NCBI GenBank assembly: GCA_019637225.1
Contig: JAHBWC010000069.1
Span: forward strand, 1-49,066
Direction: 5' to 3'
DNA length: 49,066 bases
Origin: Labilithrix sp.
GTDB taxonomy: Bacteria; Myxococcota_A; Polyangia; Polyangiales; Polyangiaceae
The translations under genes were made by a program, and so were the position numbers. Under the pieces are notes generated by a model. It did no database searches. It worked only from the letters and a program-made list of their open reading frames with translations, and was not told where the DNA came from. This document shows, piece after piece, positions 7,772-15,230 of this stretch. Each line of letters starts with the position of its first letter. Position 1 is the first letter of the stretch.

Positions 7772-8830
7772 TCAAAGTTCCCGCGGGAGCCCGAAGGCCA
7801 CCGCCGAGAGGAGTCCAACACACGCGGTCGCCTTCGCGAGCTCGCGCGCTCCGGGCGACCCCATCAGCCGGAGAGACATCCGCGCGAGGCGGTGCGCGCG
7901 GAGCGTCCCGCCGACGGTCCCGAGCGCCAGAGGCACCTCGACACGCCCGACGAGCGCGCCCGCCTCGACCTCGAACGTCGCGAGCGGCCCGTAGCGATCC
8001 CCGCGCGTCGCGTACGCGTGCGCCCCGGCGTGCACGGCGCGCCAGTCGTTGCCCGTGGCGATGACGACGGCGTCGACGCCGTCCATCACGGCCTTGTTGA
8101 ACGAGGCGGCGTGGTGCGGGTCGAGCCTCGCGAGCTCGGTGTGGGCGACGAGCCGCCCGGCGATGTCGCCCACGTGATCGAGCGGCACGCGGCAGCTCGC
8201 GCGCGCGAGACGCCGGTCGCACAGGTTCGACAGGATCCGGAGGCCGAGGCGCGCGTTCGCGAGGCGCGCGAGCGGCGCACCGAGCGCTTCGGCGGCCTTG
8301 TTCACGAGGTTGGCCCCCATCGCTTCGACGCAGTCGATGATCACGTGGACCACGAGCATCGCGTCGTCGGGGCCGCCGAGGACGCGCACCTCGAGGTCCC
8401 GCGCGCCGCCTCCGCGCGCCACGAGCGGGCCGAGGACCTCGTCGGCCGCGCGGAGGAGCTCCTCCCGTGCGGCCTCGATCGCGCGCCGCGCCGCCGCGAC
8501 GTCCGCGACCTCGGTGAGCTGCACCTGCGCGATCATCGCCGCCTCGGTCGCCTCGGCCTCGAGGCCGCCGGCTCGATCGACGATCGACGCCGCGGCCGTG
8601 AGCCTCCCGACGTCGGGCGAGTCGGTCACGAGCGGGATCGACACGGCGCGCCCCGCGACGAGCACGTTCGGCAGGATCGCGTAGGGGAGCGCGTAGACGC
8701 CGAGCGCGTTCTCGATGAACGCGTCCGCGGCCGCCCGATCGAGCCCCGAGCTCTCGAGCGCTTCTTCGAGGTCCGTGAGCGGGACGCCGCTCCCCTCGAC
8801 GGCTTGCCGCTGGCGCCCGACGACCGCCAT
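7772..8830 (-). CDS. Hydroxymethylglutaryl-CoA reductase, class II-like, lacking the C-terminal flap
   Basis: 352 residues. HMG-CoA reductases convert HMG-CoA to mevalonate (or the reverse). Visible family motifs: IENALGVYALP (catalytic Glu40), CVEAMGANLVN (dimer/HMG-binding), FNKAVMDG (Lys246) and ATGNDWRAVHAGAHAYA (Asp262; the 16-residue Lys-Asp spacing matches class II enzymes), then ALGTVGGTL. The protein stops at AFGLPREL, just where class II enzymes (about 425 residues) continue into the flap with the catalytic His of the GHM motif. That His is therefore absent. Downstream bases leave only about 20 nt before the next gene, so no frameshifted tail is present. First gene of the minus-strand operon. 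Either catalytically altered or regulatory; not tested. Confidence 0.85.
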   Translation of the reverse strand: MAVVGRQRQAVEGSGVPLTDLEEALESSGLDRAAADAFIENALGVYALPYAILPNVLVAGRAVSIPLVTDSPDVGRLTAAASIVDRAGGLEAEATEAAMIAQVQLTEVADVAAARRAIEAAREELLRAADEVLGPLVARGGGARDLEVRVLGGPDDAMLVVHVIIDCVEAMGANLVNKAAEALGAPLARLANARLGLRILSNLCDRRLARASCRVPLDHVGDIAGRLVAHTELARLDPHHAASFNKAVMDGVDAVVIATGNDWRAVHAGAHAYATRGDRYGPLATFEVEAGALVGRVEVPLALGTVGGTLRAHRLARMSLRLMGSPGARELAKATACVGLLSAVAFGLPREL

Positions 8831-8910
8831 CAGGTCACCGCCCGCCGGCGTGCGATCGTTTCACGCAGACGCGGGATATTTCTGTAGCATGCCCCGCGGA
8901 GGCACTCCCG

Positions 8911-9477
8911 ATGACGGAGAACGTGATTCGCGGCTACCTGATTCTCGGCTGTCTGGACTACATCGACTCGCTCGGCGAAGCGTCGCGAGATCGAATTCAT
9001 TCGACCTTGCCGAGCGGCCTCTCCGATCGCGCCGCCTACGACAAGATGCTCTGGTATCCGCTGAGCACGATCAGCGCGCTTTATTCGGGAATCGCGCAGC
9101 TGCATGACGGTGACGAAGCCAAAGCCTTCGCGACGCTTCGCGGGTGTGGGATGTTCATCGCGGAGTCGGCGACGAATACCTTCCTCAAGCTCCTCATGCG
9201 GGTCATGACCCCGTCCGTCTTCGCCAGCAAGGCGCCGAACATCTGGACACGCGACAACCGCTACGGGCGCATGGAGACCGAGCTCCTCGGTCCGCGCGAG
9301 ATGGCGGTGCACCTGCGCGGCGTCGCGGACTACGCCCATGTCGGCCCCGTGGTGGCCGGGTTCGGCTCGTTCGCGATGGGCGCCGTCGGCGCGAAGGACC
9401 TGGACGTGAAGGTGTCGCCCTGGTCCCTCGCCGACTCGTCGCCGCCGGATGTCCGCATCGTCATGACGTGGTCTTGA
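8911..9477 (+). CDS. DUF2378/V4R-like protein, paralogue 2
   Basis: 188 residues from ATG 8911 (GGAGG lies upstream), divergent from the HMG-CoA reductase across an 80-base spacer. It is colinear with the product of 7181-7750 throughout: VIRGYLILGC.DYI, AYDKM.WYPL.TIS, CGMFIAE.ATN.FLKLLMRVMTP and VGAKD.DVKV are shared. The two arose by duplication. Tentatively a member of the DUF2378/V4R-like small sensor group; no cofactor ligand can be assigned with confidence, although the shared Cys of RGCGMFIAE is notable. It converges on the heme-oxygenase-fold gene with only 18 bases between stops. Confidence 0.75.
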   Translation: MTENVIRGYLILGCLDYIDSLGEASRDRIHSTLPSGLSDRAAYDKMLWYPLSTISALYSGIAQLHDGDEAKAFATLRGCGMFIAESATNTFLKLLMRVMTPSVFASKAPNIWTRDNRYGRMETELLGPREMAVHLRGVADYAHVGPVVAGFGSFAMGAVGAKDLDVKVSPWSLADSSPPDVRIVMTWS

Positions 9478-9481
9478 GCCC

Positions 9482-9497
9482 GATCGCGCCCGCGATC
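9482..9497. terminator. Hairpin between convergent genes
   Basis: Perfect inverted repeat GATCGCG (9482-9488) and CGCGATC (9491-9497), between the stops of two convergent genes and touching the last codon of the minus-strand gene. It could serve as a compact bidirectional terminator. There is no T tract, so support is modest. Confidence 0.35.
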
Positions 9498-10242
9498 AGT
9501 TCGGAGCCACCGCTTCGGACGTCACGCGCGCTTCCTTGATGATCTTGTCGAAGCCGCGACCGGCCTTGGCGCAGGCGAAGGTCTCCTCGACGAACTCCGC
9601 GAAGCTCGCGAAGACCTTGTCGACGATCGCGAAGAGCCCCGCGAGCTGTTGCTCGTCGAGGGCGATCGCCTCGAGCTCCGCGTGCGTGTGGTCCTCCTCG
9701 AGCGTGTGCTGCCGCTCGGTGTCGAGGTGGTGCTGCCCGAAGTACACGAGGTTCTTCCCCACGCGCTTGGCGGCGTCGCGCCCGGCCGGGACGGCCGCCT
9801 CGAGCGCCACGCGCCCCGTCGCTTCGATCGTGTGGACCATGACCAGCTTCTCGAGCGAGGTCAGGCCGGCGCTGAGCTTGCACATGTCGTAGGCGAGCTT
9901 GCGCGTCTTGATGGTCGCGTCGCTCCACAGGAAGCGCAGCGCGTCGGTAAAGCGCAGCGTCGGATCGAGGTCGAGGTTCGTGAGGTCGGCGAGGAACCAC
10001 TTCCAGTGGCTGCCCTCCTCGGCGAGGTGGATGTTGATCAGCTCCTGGTAGCGATCCTTCGGCGGGTCTTCCGTGAGGAAGAAGTGATAGAGGTCCGCGA
10101 ACGTCAGCACGAAGTGCGCCGAGCACGGGACGAACCGGAGGCGGTCCACGGGATCGATGTTCGTGTCCCGGAGGTAGACGAACAGCGGGCTCTGATCGAA
10201 CTCACGCGACTTCGTGGCGATGTACTCGAAGACAGATTTCAT
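9496..10242 (-). CDS. Heme-oxygenase-fold, diiron oxidase-like protein
   Basis: 248 residues, all-helical in appearance, no signal peptide. The putative metal ligands fall in order: HLAEEGSHW (His72, Glu75/76, His79), Glu140 in HTIEATGR, and His172-x3-Glu176-x2-His179 in QHHLDTERQHTLEED. The H-x3-[DE]-x2-H spacing is that of heme-oxygenase-like diiron oxidases/oxygenases such as CADD and UndA. That superfamily performs O2-dependent oxidative chemistry on small substrates, often in natural-product pathways. Exact family not recognised; it could instead be a TenA- or PqqC-like protein. Divergent from the FAD oxidase across a 301-base spacer with operator-like repeats, which suggests coordinated control. 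Confidence 0.65.
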   Translation of the reverse strand: MKSVFEYIATKSREFDQSPLFVYLRDTNIDPVDRLRFVPCSAHFVLTFADLYHFFLTEDPPKDRYQELINIHLAEEGSHWKWFLADLTNLDLDPTLRFTDALRFLWSDATIKTRKLAYDMCKLSAGLTSLEKLVMVHTIEATGRVALEAAVPAGRDAAKRVGKNLVYFGQHHLDTERQHTLEEDHTHAELEAIALDEQQLAGLFAIVDKVFASFAEFVEETFACAKAGRGFDKIIKEARVTSEAVAPN

Positions 10243-10355
10243 CTTTCACTCCTTCGTTGATGTGTGACAAACCGAGACGTGGTGCTCATCGAGCGAATGA
10301 TGAGGGACGCTGTCGTCTTTTCGATTCCGTTGTCTTTCAAATAAATTAGCTCGGC

Positions 10356-10384
10356 TTGACATTGGTCTCGCGGGAAATCATTGT
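10356..10384 (+). promoter_or_regulatory. Candidate sigma-70-like promoter
   Basis: A perfect TTGACA (10356-10361) lies in the unusually AT-rich part of the 10243-10543 spacer, with a weak -10-like CATTGT at 10379-10384 (17-nt gap). It points toward the FAD oxidase, about 160 bases away. The weak -10 keeps confidence low. Confidence 0.25.
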
Positions 10385-10455
10385 GAACGGGACTCGCGAG
10401 AGTCCGGCCGATTGCGCCTTGAATAAAGGCTGACCTCGGTACACGTCATTAGGCA

Positions 10456-10479
10456 CGACCGGTATAGAGACACCGGTCG
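10456..10479. promoter_or_regulatory. Operator-like inverted repeat in a divergent promoter region
   Basis: Perfect 8-bp arms CGACCGGT (10456-10463) and ACCGGTCG (10472-10479) flank an 8-base spacer. A further half-site-like TCGACCG overlaps the right arm. It lies between the diiron-oxidase-like gene and the FAD oxidase, 65 bases before the latter. The arrangement fits a dimeric regulator site; the regulator is unknown. Confidence 0.4.
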
Positions 10480-10543
10480 ACCGATATTCATTCATTTTCG
10501 TTCTGCGCGATGACGTGCGCACGAACCTGGATAGCCAACTTTC

Positions 10544-12025
10544 ATGATGAAAGAAGCCACCGTTGCTCGACGCAGACTCTTGCAGGGAATCGCGGCCGTC
10601 GCGGTCATCGGCTTCGATCCCGTTCGGCGAAGTTGGCTGACCGAGGCCGAAGCCAGTCGGTCGCTCGTTCGACTCCCGCGCCTCGACGGTCAGCTCGTCA
10701 CCGACGCGGCCTCGCTGGCCGCGGCGGCCGACGACTTCGGCCACTACATCCATCGCACGCCGCTCGCCGTGCTGAAGCCCGGCTCGATCAACGACGTCGT
10801 CGAGATGGTCCGCTACGCGAAGCAATACAACCTCCGCATCGCGATGCGCGGCCAGGGCCACTCCACCCACGGGCAGGCGCAGGTCGAGGCAGGCATCGTC
10901 ATCGACTCCTCGACGCTCGCGAGCGTGAGCGTCAACGCGAGTGACGCGGTGGTCGGGCCCGGCGCGACGTGGCGCCAGATCACCGCCGCGACGATCCCGC
11001 GCGGGCTCACGCCGCCGACCCTCCCGAACTACATCGACATCACCATCGGCGGAAACATCGCGGGCGGCGGGATCGGCGGCGCCTCGCACCGCCACGGCGC
11101 GGTCGTCGACAACGTGCTCGAGCTCGAGGTCGTCACCGGGCACGGCCACCTCCGCAAGTGCTCCGCGACCCAGAACGCGGCGCTGTTCAACGCGGTCCTC
11201 GGCGGCCTCGGGCAGTTCGGAATCGTGGTCCGCGCGCGGATCAAGCTGGTGCCCGCGAAGCAGCTCGCGCGTCTCTACATCCTGCAGTACCCCGACGTCG
11301 GGAGCTTCCTCGACGACGCGCGTGCCCTCGCGCTCGACGAGCGCTTCGACCACCTCGAGGGGCAGATCAACGCCGACGCGATGGGCCGGTACGGCACCGT
11401 CACGATGTTCGCGGTGAAGTACTGGAGCCCCGGCCCTGCGCCCGTCGACGCGACCCTGCTCCGTGGTCTCGACCACGTCGCCCAGGAGATCCAGGACATC
11501 CCCTACGCCGCGTTCGTCGCCCGGCTCGATCCGATCATCGAGTTCGCCAAGACCGTCGGCGCCTGGGCGCTGCCGCACCCGTGGTTCGACATCTTCTTGC
11601 CCGCGTCCACGACCGAGACGTTCGTCGAGGAGACGCTCGCCACGGTCACCGCGGAGGACACCGGCAACGGCAACTTGATCCTCTACCCGCTCCGCCGGAG
11701 CAAGTTCAAGCGCCCCTTCCTGCGCGTTCCCCAGCAGGACGAGGTCTTCTTCCTCTACGACATCCTCGGCTTCGCGCCGCCGATCCCCGAGGTCGTGAAC
11801 TACTGGGTCGCGCGCAACACGGGGTGGCTCGATCGCGGGCGCGACCTCGGCGGCAAGCGCTACAACATCGGGTCCGCCAACCTCACGCGGCAGGACTGGC
11901 GAAAGTACTTCTCCCCGCTCTGGCCCGCGGTGCTGCTGGCCAAGCTCGCCTACGACCCGATGAACATCCTGACGCCGGGTCAAGGGATCTTCCCCTGGGG
12001 CAGACCGGTCGACTGCGACGACTGA
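10544..12025 (+). CDS. Tat-exported FAD-linked oxidase, cytokinin-dehydrogenase-like
   Basis: 493 residues. The N-terminus has a twin-arginine signal (ARRRLLQGIAAVAVIG), so export folded with FAD is expected. An FAD-binding PCMH/VAO domain follows (about residues 50-240): MRGQGHSTHGQAQ contains the His (His106) that is covalently flavinylated in cytokinin dehydrogenases (GHGHS motif), and GGNIAGGGIGGASHRHG is the PP-loop region. The C-terminal half matches the cytokinin-binding cap, ending DPMNILTPGQGIF, close to the plant D...ILSPGQ motif. Plant and some bacterial relatives oxidise N6-prenylated adenines. The true substrate here is unknown. Two ATG codons (10544, 10547) are possible starts and neither has a strong ribosome site. 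The 3' end overlaps the convergent prenyltransferase gene by 46 bases. Confidence 0.88.
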   Translation: MMKEATVARRRLLQGIAAVAVIGFDPVRRSWLTEAEASRSLVRLPRLDGQLVTDAASLAAAADDFGHYIHRTPLAVLKPGSINDVVEMVRYAKQYNLRIAMRGQGHSTHGQAQVEAGIVIDSSTLASVSVNASDAVVGPGATWRQITAATIPRGLTPPTLPNYIDITIGGNIAGGGIGGASHRHGAVVDNVLELEVVTGHGHLRKCSATQNAALFNAVLGGLGQFGIVVRARIKLVPAKQLARLYILQYPDVGSFLDDARALALDERFDHLEGQINADAMGRYGTVTMFAVKYWSPGPAPVDATLLRGLDHVAQEIQDIPYAAFVARLDPIIEFAKTVGAWALPHPWFDIFLPASTTETFVEETLATVTAEDTGNGNLILYPLRRSKFKRPFLRVPQQDEVFFLYDILGFAPPIPEVVNYWVARNTGWLDRGRDLGGKRYNIGSANLTRQDWRKYFSPLWPAVLLAKLAYDPMNILTPGQGIFPWGRPVDCDD

Positions 12026-13131
12026 CGACGTAGGGCGCGGGCGGGGAGCGGCTGCTCCTCGCCCGCCGTCGTGCCGAAGAGCTCCGTCGCGATGTAGGCC
12101 GTCAGGCGACGCGTGCCCGTGCGGAGCGAGACGTACGTGACGAGCCCGGCGCCGTCCGCGAGCTCGCGCGGCGCGAGGCTCCGGAGGGCAGCCTCGAAGA
12201 CCGCCGGCGAGTGATCGCGCGAGCGCATGTACGCGACGACGCGATCGCGCGCGACGGCGTCGTTCGGCGCGTAGAAGCGGATCGGGATCTGGATCGCGAC
12301 CTCCTTCGGCGTGGGCTCGCCCTCGACGAACGAGAGGTAGGTGCAGAACGGAAACGTCTCGCTGGCCTCGCGAGGACCGATCATCGCGCGGCAGAACTCG
12401 GTGACCTCGCCGCGCACGTAGCCGGGTCGAATCGACGCCATGCGCTCGAGGTGCTCGACCGTCACGCCGCGCTGATAGAGGTAGACCTTCACGCGCGCCG
12501 CGCCGCCGGCCGCGAGGTCGAGCGCGAAGTAGCGGATCTCGTCGTCGGCGGTCCTCCGCTGGGCCGCTTCGAGCAGCGACGGCCACGCCGATCCGAAGCC
12601 GAGCGTGCGCATCGCCGTCTCGACGAGCTCGAACGATCGCTCCTTGCCCGCGATCTGCGGGTTGAAGTACGCCTTCACCTCCGGACCGCCAGACAGACGG
12701 GCGGCGTGCCAGAGCGCGAAGCGCGCGCTCTCCACGTCGGGCAGGAAGAGGTCGCGCACGCGCTCGAAGCGGGTCAGGTCGATCCCCTGCCCGGCGAACC
12801 GCTGCGTCAACGCGAGCGCGGCCTCCCGCATGTCGGCGAGCGTCGGGCTCGCGCTCGCCACGCTCTGCGCTTCGACGAGGAAGCGCACGCTCGGCGGCTC
12901 GTCCGGCGCGAGCGCGATCGAGAACTCGTAGGGCGAGTGGTCGTCACCGATGTCGGACGGCCACGCTGGCGCGCTCGGGATCCGAGCGGCGCCCCACGGG
13001 AGCACCATCGCGTCGAAGCGTGACCGCGCCGAATCCGGACACGGAGTGTCGTACACTGCACGCCACAGTCGCTCGAGTCGTACCGACGCGAGCGCGTGGT
13101 AGGTCGTGGATGAATCGTTGCTGCCGTTCAT
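11980..13131 (-). CDS. DMATS-type aromatic (indole) prenyltransferase
   Basis: 383 residues from ATG 13131, which has an AGAGG-type ribosome site; an ATG at 13191 adds 20 residues. The pattern fits the tryptophan dimethylallyltransferase (ABBA/PT-barrel) family: GDDHSPYEFSIAL with Glu69 at the position of the indole-NH-binding Glu, SVRFLVEAQS (Arg83, diphosphate binding), then the paired K-x-Y strands VKAYFNP and VKVYLYQRG, and LVTYVSLRTG...LTAYIATELF. These enzymes attach dimethylallyl or larger prenyl groups to indoles or other aromatics without metal dependence. No signal peptide, so cytoplasmic. Bacterial members are rarer and shorter than fungal ones, as here. The neighbouring HMG-CoA reductase homologue and oxidases suggest a small prenylated-metabolite locus. 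Confidence 0.8.
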   Translation of the reverse strand: MNGSNDSSTTYHALASVRLERLWRAVYDTPCPDSARSRFDAMVLPWGAARIPSAPAWPSDIGDDHSPYEFSIALAPDEPPSVRFLVEAQSVASASPTLADMREAALALTQRFAGQGIDLTRFERVRDLFLPDVESARFALWHAARLSGGPEVKAYFNPQIAGKERSFELVETAMRTLGFGSAWPSLLEAAQRRTADDEIRYFALDLAAGGAARVKVYLYQRGVTVEHLERMASIRPGYVRGEVTEFCRAMIGPREASETFPFCTYLSFVEGEPTPKEVAIQIPIRFYAPNDAVARDRVVAYMRSRDHSPAVFEAALRSLAPRELADGAGLVTYVSLRTGTRRLTAYIATELFGTTAGEEQPLPARALRRQSSQSTGLPQGKIP

Positions 13132-13299
13132 CGCCGCCTCTTCCTTGAAGGTCTCGCCGCCGTGCGGTACGTGATCGCCGGTGGCTTTCACCCTTTATCG
13201 CGCTCTCCCCGATTCGGCGCATCACCCCAAAAGGGTAAGCCGAACAATCCTCCTCGAGATATGCTCCCTCGCGTGGCGGAGCGTGGAGCCGCTGCCCGA

Positions 13300-13914
13300 A
13301 TGAGCGCAGAGCTGGCGTTCCTGATCGTGGAGGACGAGCGGCTCGTGGGCCTCGCGCTCTCGCGCATGTTCGCGGGCTTCGGCCGCGTCGAGGTCGTCAC
13401 CACGCTCGACGCCGCGCGCAAGGTCCTCGACGATCGGCGCTTCGACGCGTTGATCGTCGACATCAAGCTCCCGGACGGCTCCGGGTTCGACGTCGTCGAG
13501 TATGCGAGAGCGCGCGCGCCGGACACCCAGGCCCTCGTGCTCTCCGGGAGCGTCGACGCCGGACGCCTGTCCACGGCGTTCACGCTCGGCGTCACCTACC
13601 TCGTCAAGCCGGCCTCTCACGCCCAGCTCGAGGACTTCGCGAAGCGCGCGCGCGCGCGCCACCTCAAGAACGCCGGGTGGCTGCGCGGCGTGATCGCCAC
13701 GTGGGTGGCCCGCTACGCGCTCACGCCGGCCGAGGAAGAGGTGCTGGCGCTCGCGATCGACGGGTATCCACGGCTCGAGATCGCGGAGCGACGCGACGTC
13801 TCGCCGTCGACGCTGAAGAAGCAGGTGCAGTCCTTGCTCGCGAAGACGGGCGACGCGACGCTCGAGAGCGCGGCGAATAGGGCGCTGCGCGCGGCGCTCG
13901 AGGACAAGCCGTAG
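13300..13914 (+). CDS. Response regulator, receiver plus LuxR-type HTH
   Basis: 204 residues from ATG 13300; ATG 13261 would add an unlikely Arg-rich stretch. The receiver (about 5-120) has the acidic pair in LIVEDERLVG, the phospho-acceptor Asp in ALIVDIKLPDGSGFD, the Ser of LVLSGS and the Lys of YLVKPAS. The C-terminus (about 140-200) has a LuxR/GerE-like helix-turn-helix: LTPAEEEVLALAIDGYPRLEI, then VSPSTLKKQVQSLLAKTG. It probably regulates transcription when phosphorylated. No histidine kinase is adjacent; the Hpt protein at 15231 and CheA-like kinase at 19837 are the nearest possible phosphodonors. Divergent from the prenyltransferase gene, so it is a candidate regulator of that gene. 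Confidence 0.88.
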   Translation: MSAELAFLIVEDERLVGLALSRMFAGFGRVEVVTTLDAARKVLDDRRFDALIVDIKLPDGSGFDVVEYARARAPDTQALVLSGSVDAGRLSTAFTLGVTYLVKPASHAQLEDFAKRARARHLKNAGWLRGVIATWVARYALTPAEEEVLALAIDGYPRLEIAERRDVSPSTLKKQVQSLLAKTGDATLESAANRALRAALEDKP

Positions 13915-13934
13915 GGGCGCGCGACGACCCCGGC

Positions 13935-14591
13935 TCAGCGGCCGTCGCGGTCGTCGTCGTGGCCGTCGAGGAAGCGCTGGATGTAGCGCTGGAGGGCGTT
14001 GCGCATCGTGCGGTGGGTGATGATGCCGCTCAGATCGACGCCCATGTGGATGATCGTCTGCGCGATCGCCGGGTTGATGCCCGTAAGGAGGCAGCTGGCG
14101 CCGAGGAGGCGGACGGCGCGCGCCATCCGGAGGAAGTGATCGGCGGTACCGGTGTCCATCACCTGGATGCCGGTGATGTCGATGATCGCGCAGTCCGCCT
14201 TCTTCTCGACGATCGCGCTGAGGAGCGCCTCGGTCATCTCCGCGCTGCGCGTGCTGTCGAGGACGCCGACCACGGGGAGGCAGAGGACCCCCTCCCAGAC
14301 CTCGATGATCGGCGTCGACAGCTCGCGGATCGCCGCGCGCTGGACCTCGATCATCGCGAGCTTCTCTTCCAGCTCCCGCTGGTAGGTCGCGCTCCGCTGC
14401 TGCTCCGCCGCGAGCGAGCCGATCATCTGGTTTATCCCCTCGTAGAGGGTCGAGACCGGGTGATCGGCCGGCAAGTCGCTGCGGAGGCGCGTCGAGTAGT
14501 CGCCGCTCCCCACGTCGGACACGACGAGCAGGATGTCGGCGATGCGCTCGAGCATCGGGTCGGCCAGCTCGTTCTCAGGCACCCCGGCCAT
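13935..14591 (-). CDS. RsbR-type HAMP-STAS stressosome protein, copy 2
   Basis: 218 residues from ATG 14591 with GGAGG upstream. Same architecture as 6521-7174: a HAMP-like unit (DVGSGDYSTRL, YEGINQMIGSL), a coiled coil and a STAS domain with IIDITGIQVMDTGTADHF and DLSGIITHRTMRNAL, keeping the Thr positions used as RsbT phosphorylation sites. From the coiled coil to the end of STAS it differs from copy 1 at few positions, while the N-terminal 60 residues and last 15 differ more. That pattern suggests conservation of the partner interface with divergence in sensing, or recent gene conversion. It is convergent with the response regulator (20 bases) and upstream of rsbS on the same strand (order rsbS then this gene). 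Confidence 0.9.
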   Translation of the reverse strand: MAGVPENELADPMLERIADILLVVSDVGSGDYSTRLRSDLPADHPVSTLYEGINQMIGSLAAEQQRSATYQRELEEKLAMIEVQRAAIRELSTPIIEVWEGVLCLPVVGVLDSTRSAEMTEALLSAIVEKKADCAIIDITGIQVMDTGTADHFLRMARAVRLLGASCLLTGINPAIAQTIIHMGVDLSGIITHRTMRNALQRYIQRFLDGHDDDRDGR

Positions 14592-14704
14592 GGCGGATCC
14601 TCCAGTCGCTCATCGGTAGGCGAGCGTCGCACGCAAATCCGTGGAAGCCAACAATATCTCGTGATTCGATGAGCCCCGTGCGCCGGCGCTCCACGCCCAC
14701 GCCG

Positions 14705-15154
14705 TCACTTGGTTTCCCGAGGGGCCTCGCCGGACGCCCTCTCGCGCTCCTGCTTCGTGCCGCCGACGCCGCGCGCGGTGCGCTTCTTGTCGAGGCGCCC
14801 GATGCCGAGGGACTTGAAGGCCTCCTCGAGGGTGAGCGCGGTGCGCACCACGTCCATGTCGATCCCCATCGTCTGGAGCGTGATCGCGACCTGCGCGTTC
14901 ATCCCGCACATGATGCTGTGCGCCCCCATGAGGCGGGCCGACGCCGCGAGCCGCGAGAGGACCGCGCAGAGGTGGCTGTCGACCATCCAGATGCCCGTCA
15001 GATCGATGATGAGCCCCTCGGCGCCGGAGTCGCGTATGGTGTCGAGCACCTGATCGACGAGACGCTCGGCGATGGCGTCGCTGATCTCGCCCTGGAGGGG
15101 GACGAGGACGTGATTCCACACGTTGATCACAGGCAGGCGGTCACTGTCGCTCAT
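14705..15154 (-). CDS. RsbS-type STAS protein
   Basis: 149 residues from ATG 15154, with GAGG just upstream. A bare STAS domain (about 8-115): VINVWNHVLVPLQGEISD, then GLIIDLTGIWMVDSHLC, in which Ser follows Asp at the RsbS phospho-site, and LMGAHSIMCGMNAQVAITL, MGIDMDVVRTALTLEEA. This closely follows B. subtilis RsbS, including the AITL and RTAL motifs. RsbS holds RsbT in the stressosome until RsbT phosphorylates that Ser. A charged C-terminal extension (about 120-149, many Arg/Lys/Glu) is unusual for RsbS and not recognised. The RsbR copy lies 113 bases downstream on the same strand, and the canonical RsbT is at 17103 on the opposite strand. Confidence 0.88.
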   Translation of the reverse strand: MSDSDRLPVINVWNHVLVPLQGEISDAIAERLVDQVLDTIRDSGAEGLIIDLTGIWMVDSHLCAVLSRLAASARLMGAHSIMCGMNAQVAITLQTMGIDMDVVRTALTLEEAFKSLGIGRLDKKRTARGVGGTKQERERASGEAPRETK

Positions 15155-15230
15155 GGAACCTCGGCGCACACGTTCGCACGAGTCCTGCCGTCTCGTCGAG
15201 ACGAGCGTTTCCTGTGATAAGGTGAGTTCC

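Noticed and set aside
7741..7790. Frameshift explaining the short HMG-CoA reductase C-terminus
   Set aside because: I read all frames after the stop. No GHM-like segment appears, and the next gene's ribosome site and start follow within about 20 bases.
10346..12586. Long minus-strand frame over the FAD oxidase
   Set aside because: The sequence is low-complexity Arg/Val/Asp-rich with no motifs. The plus-strand oxidase is well supported.
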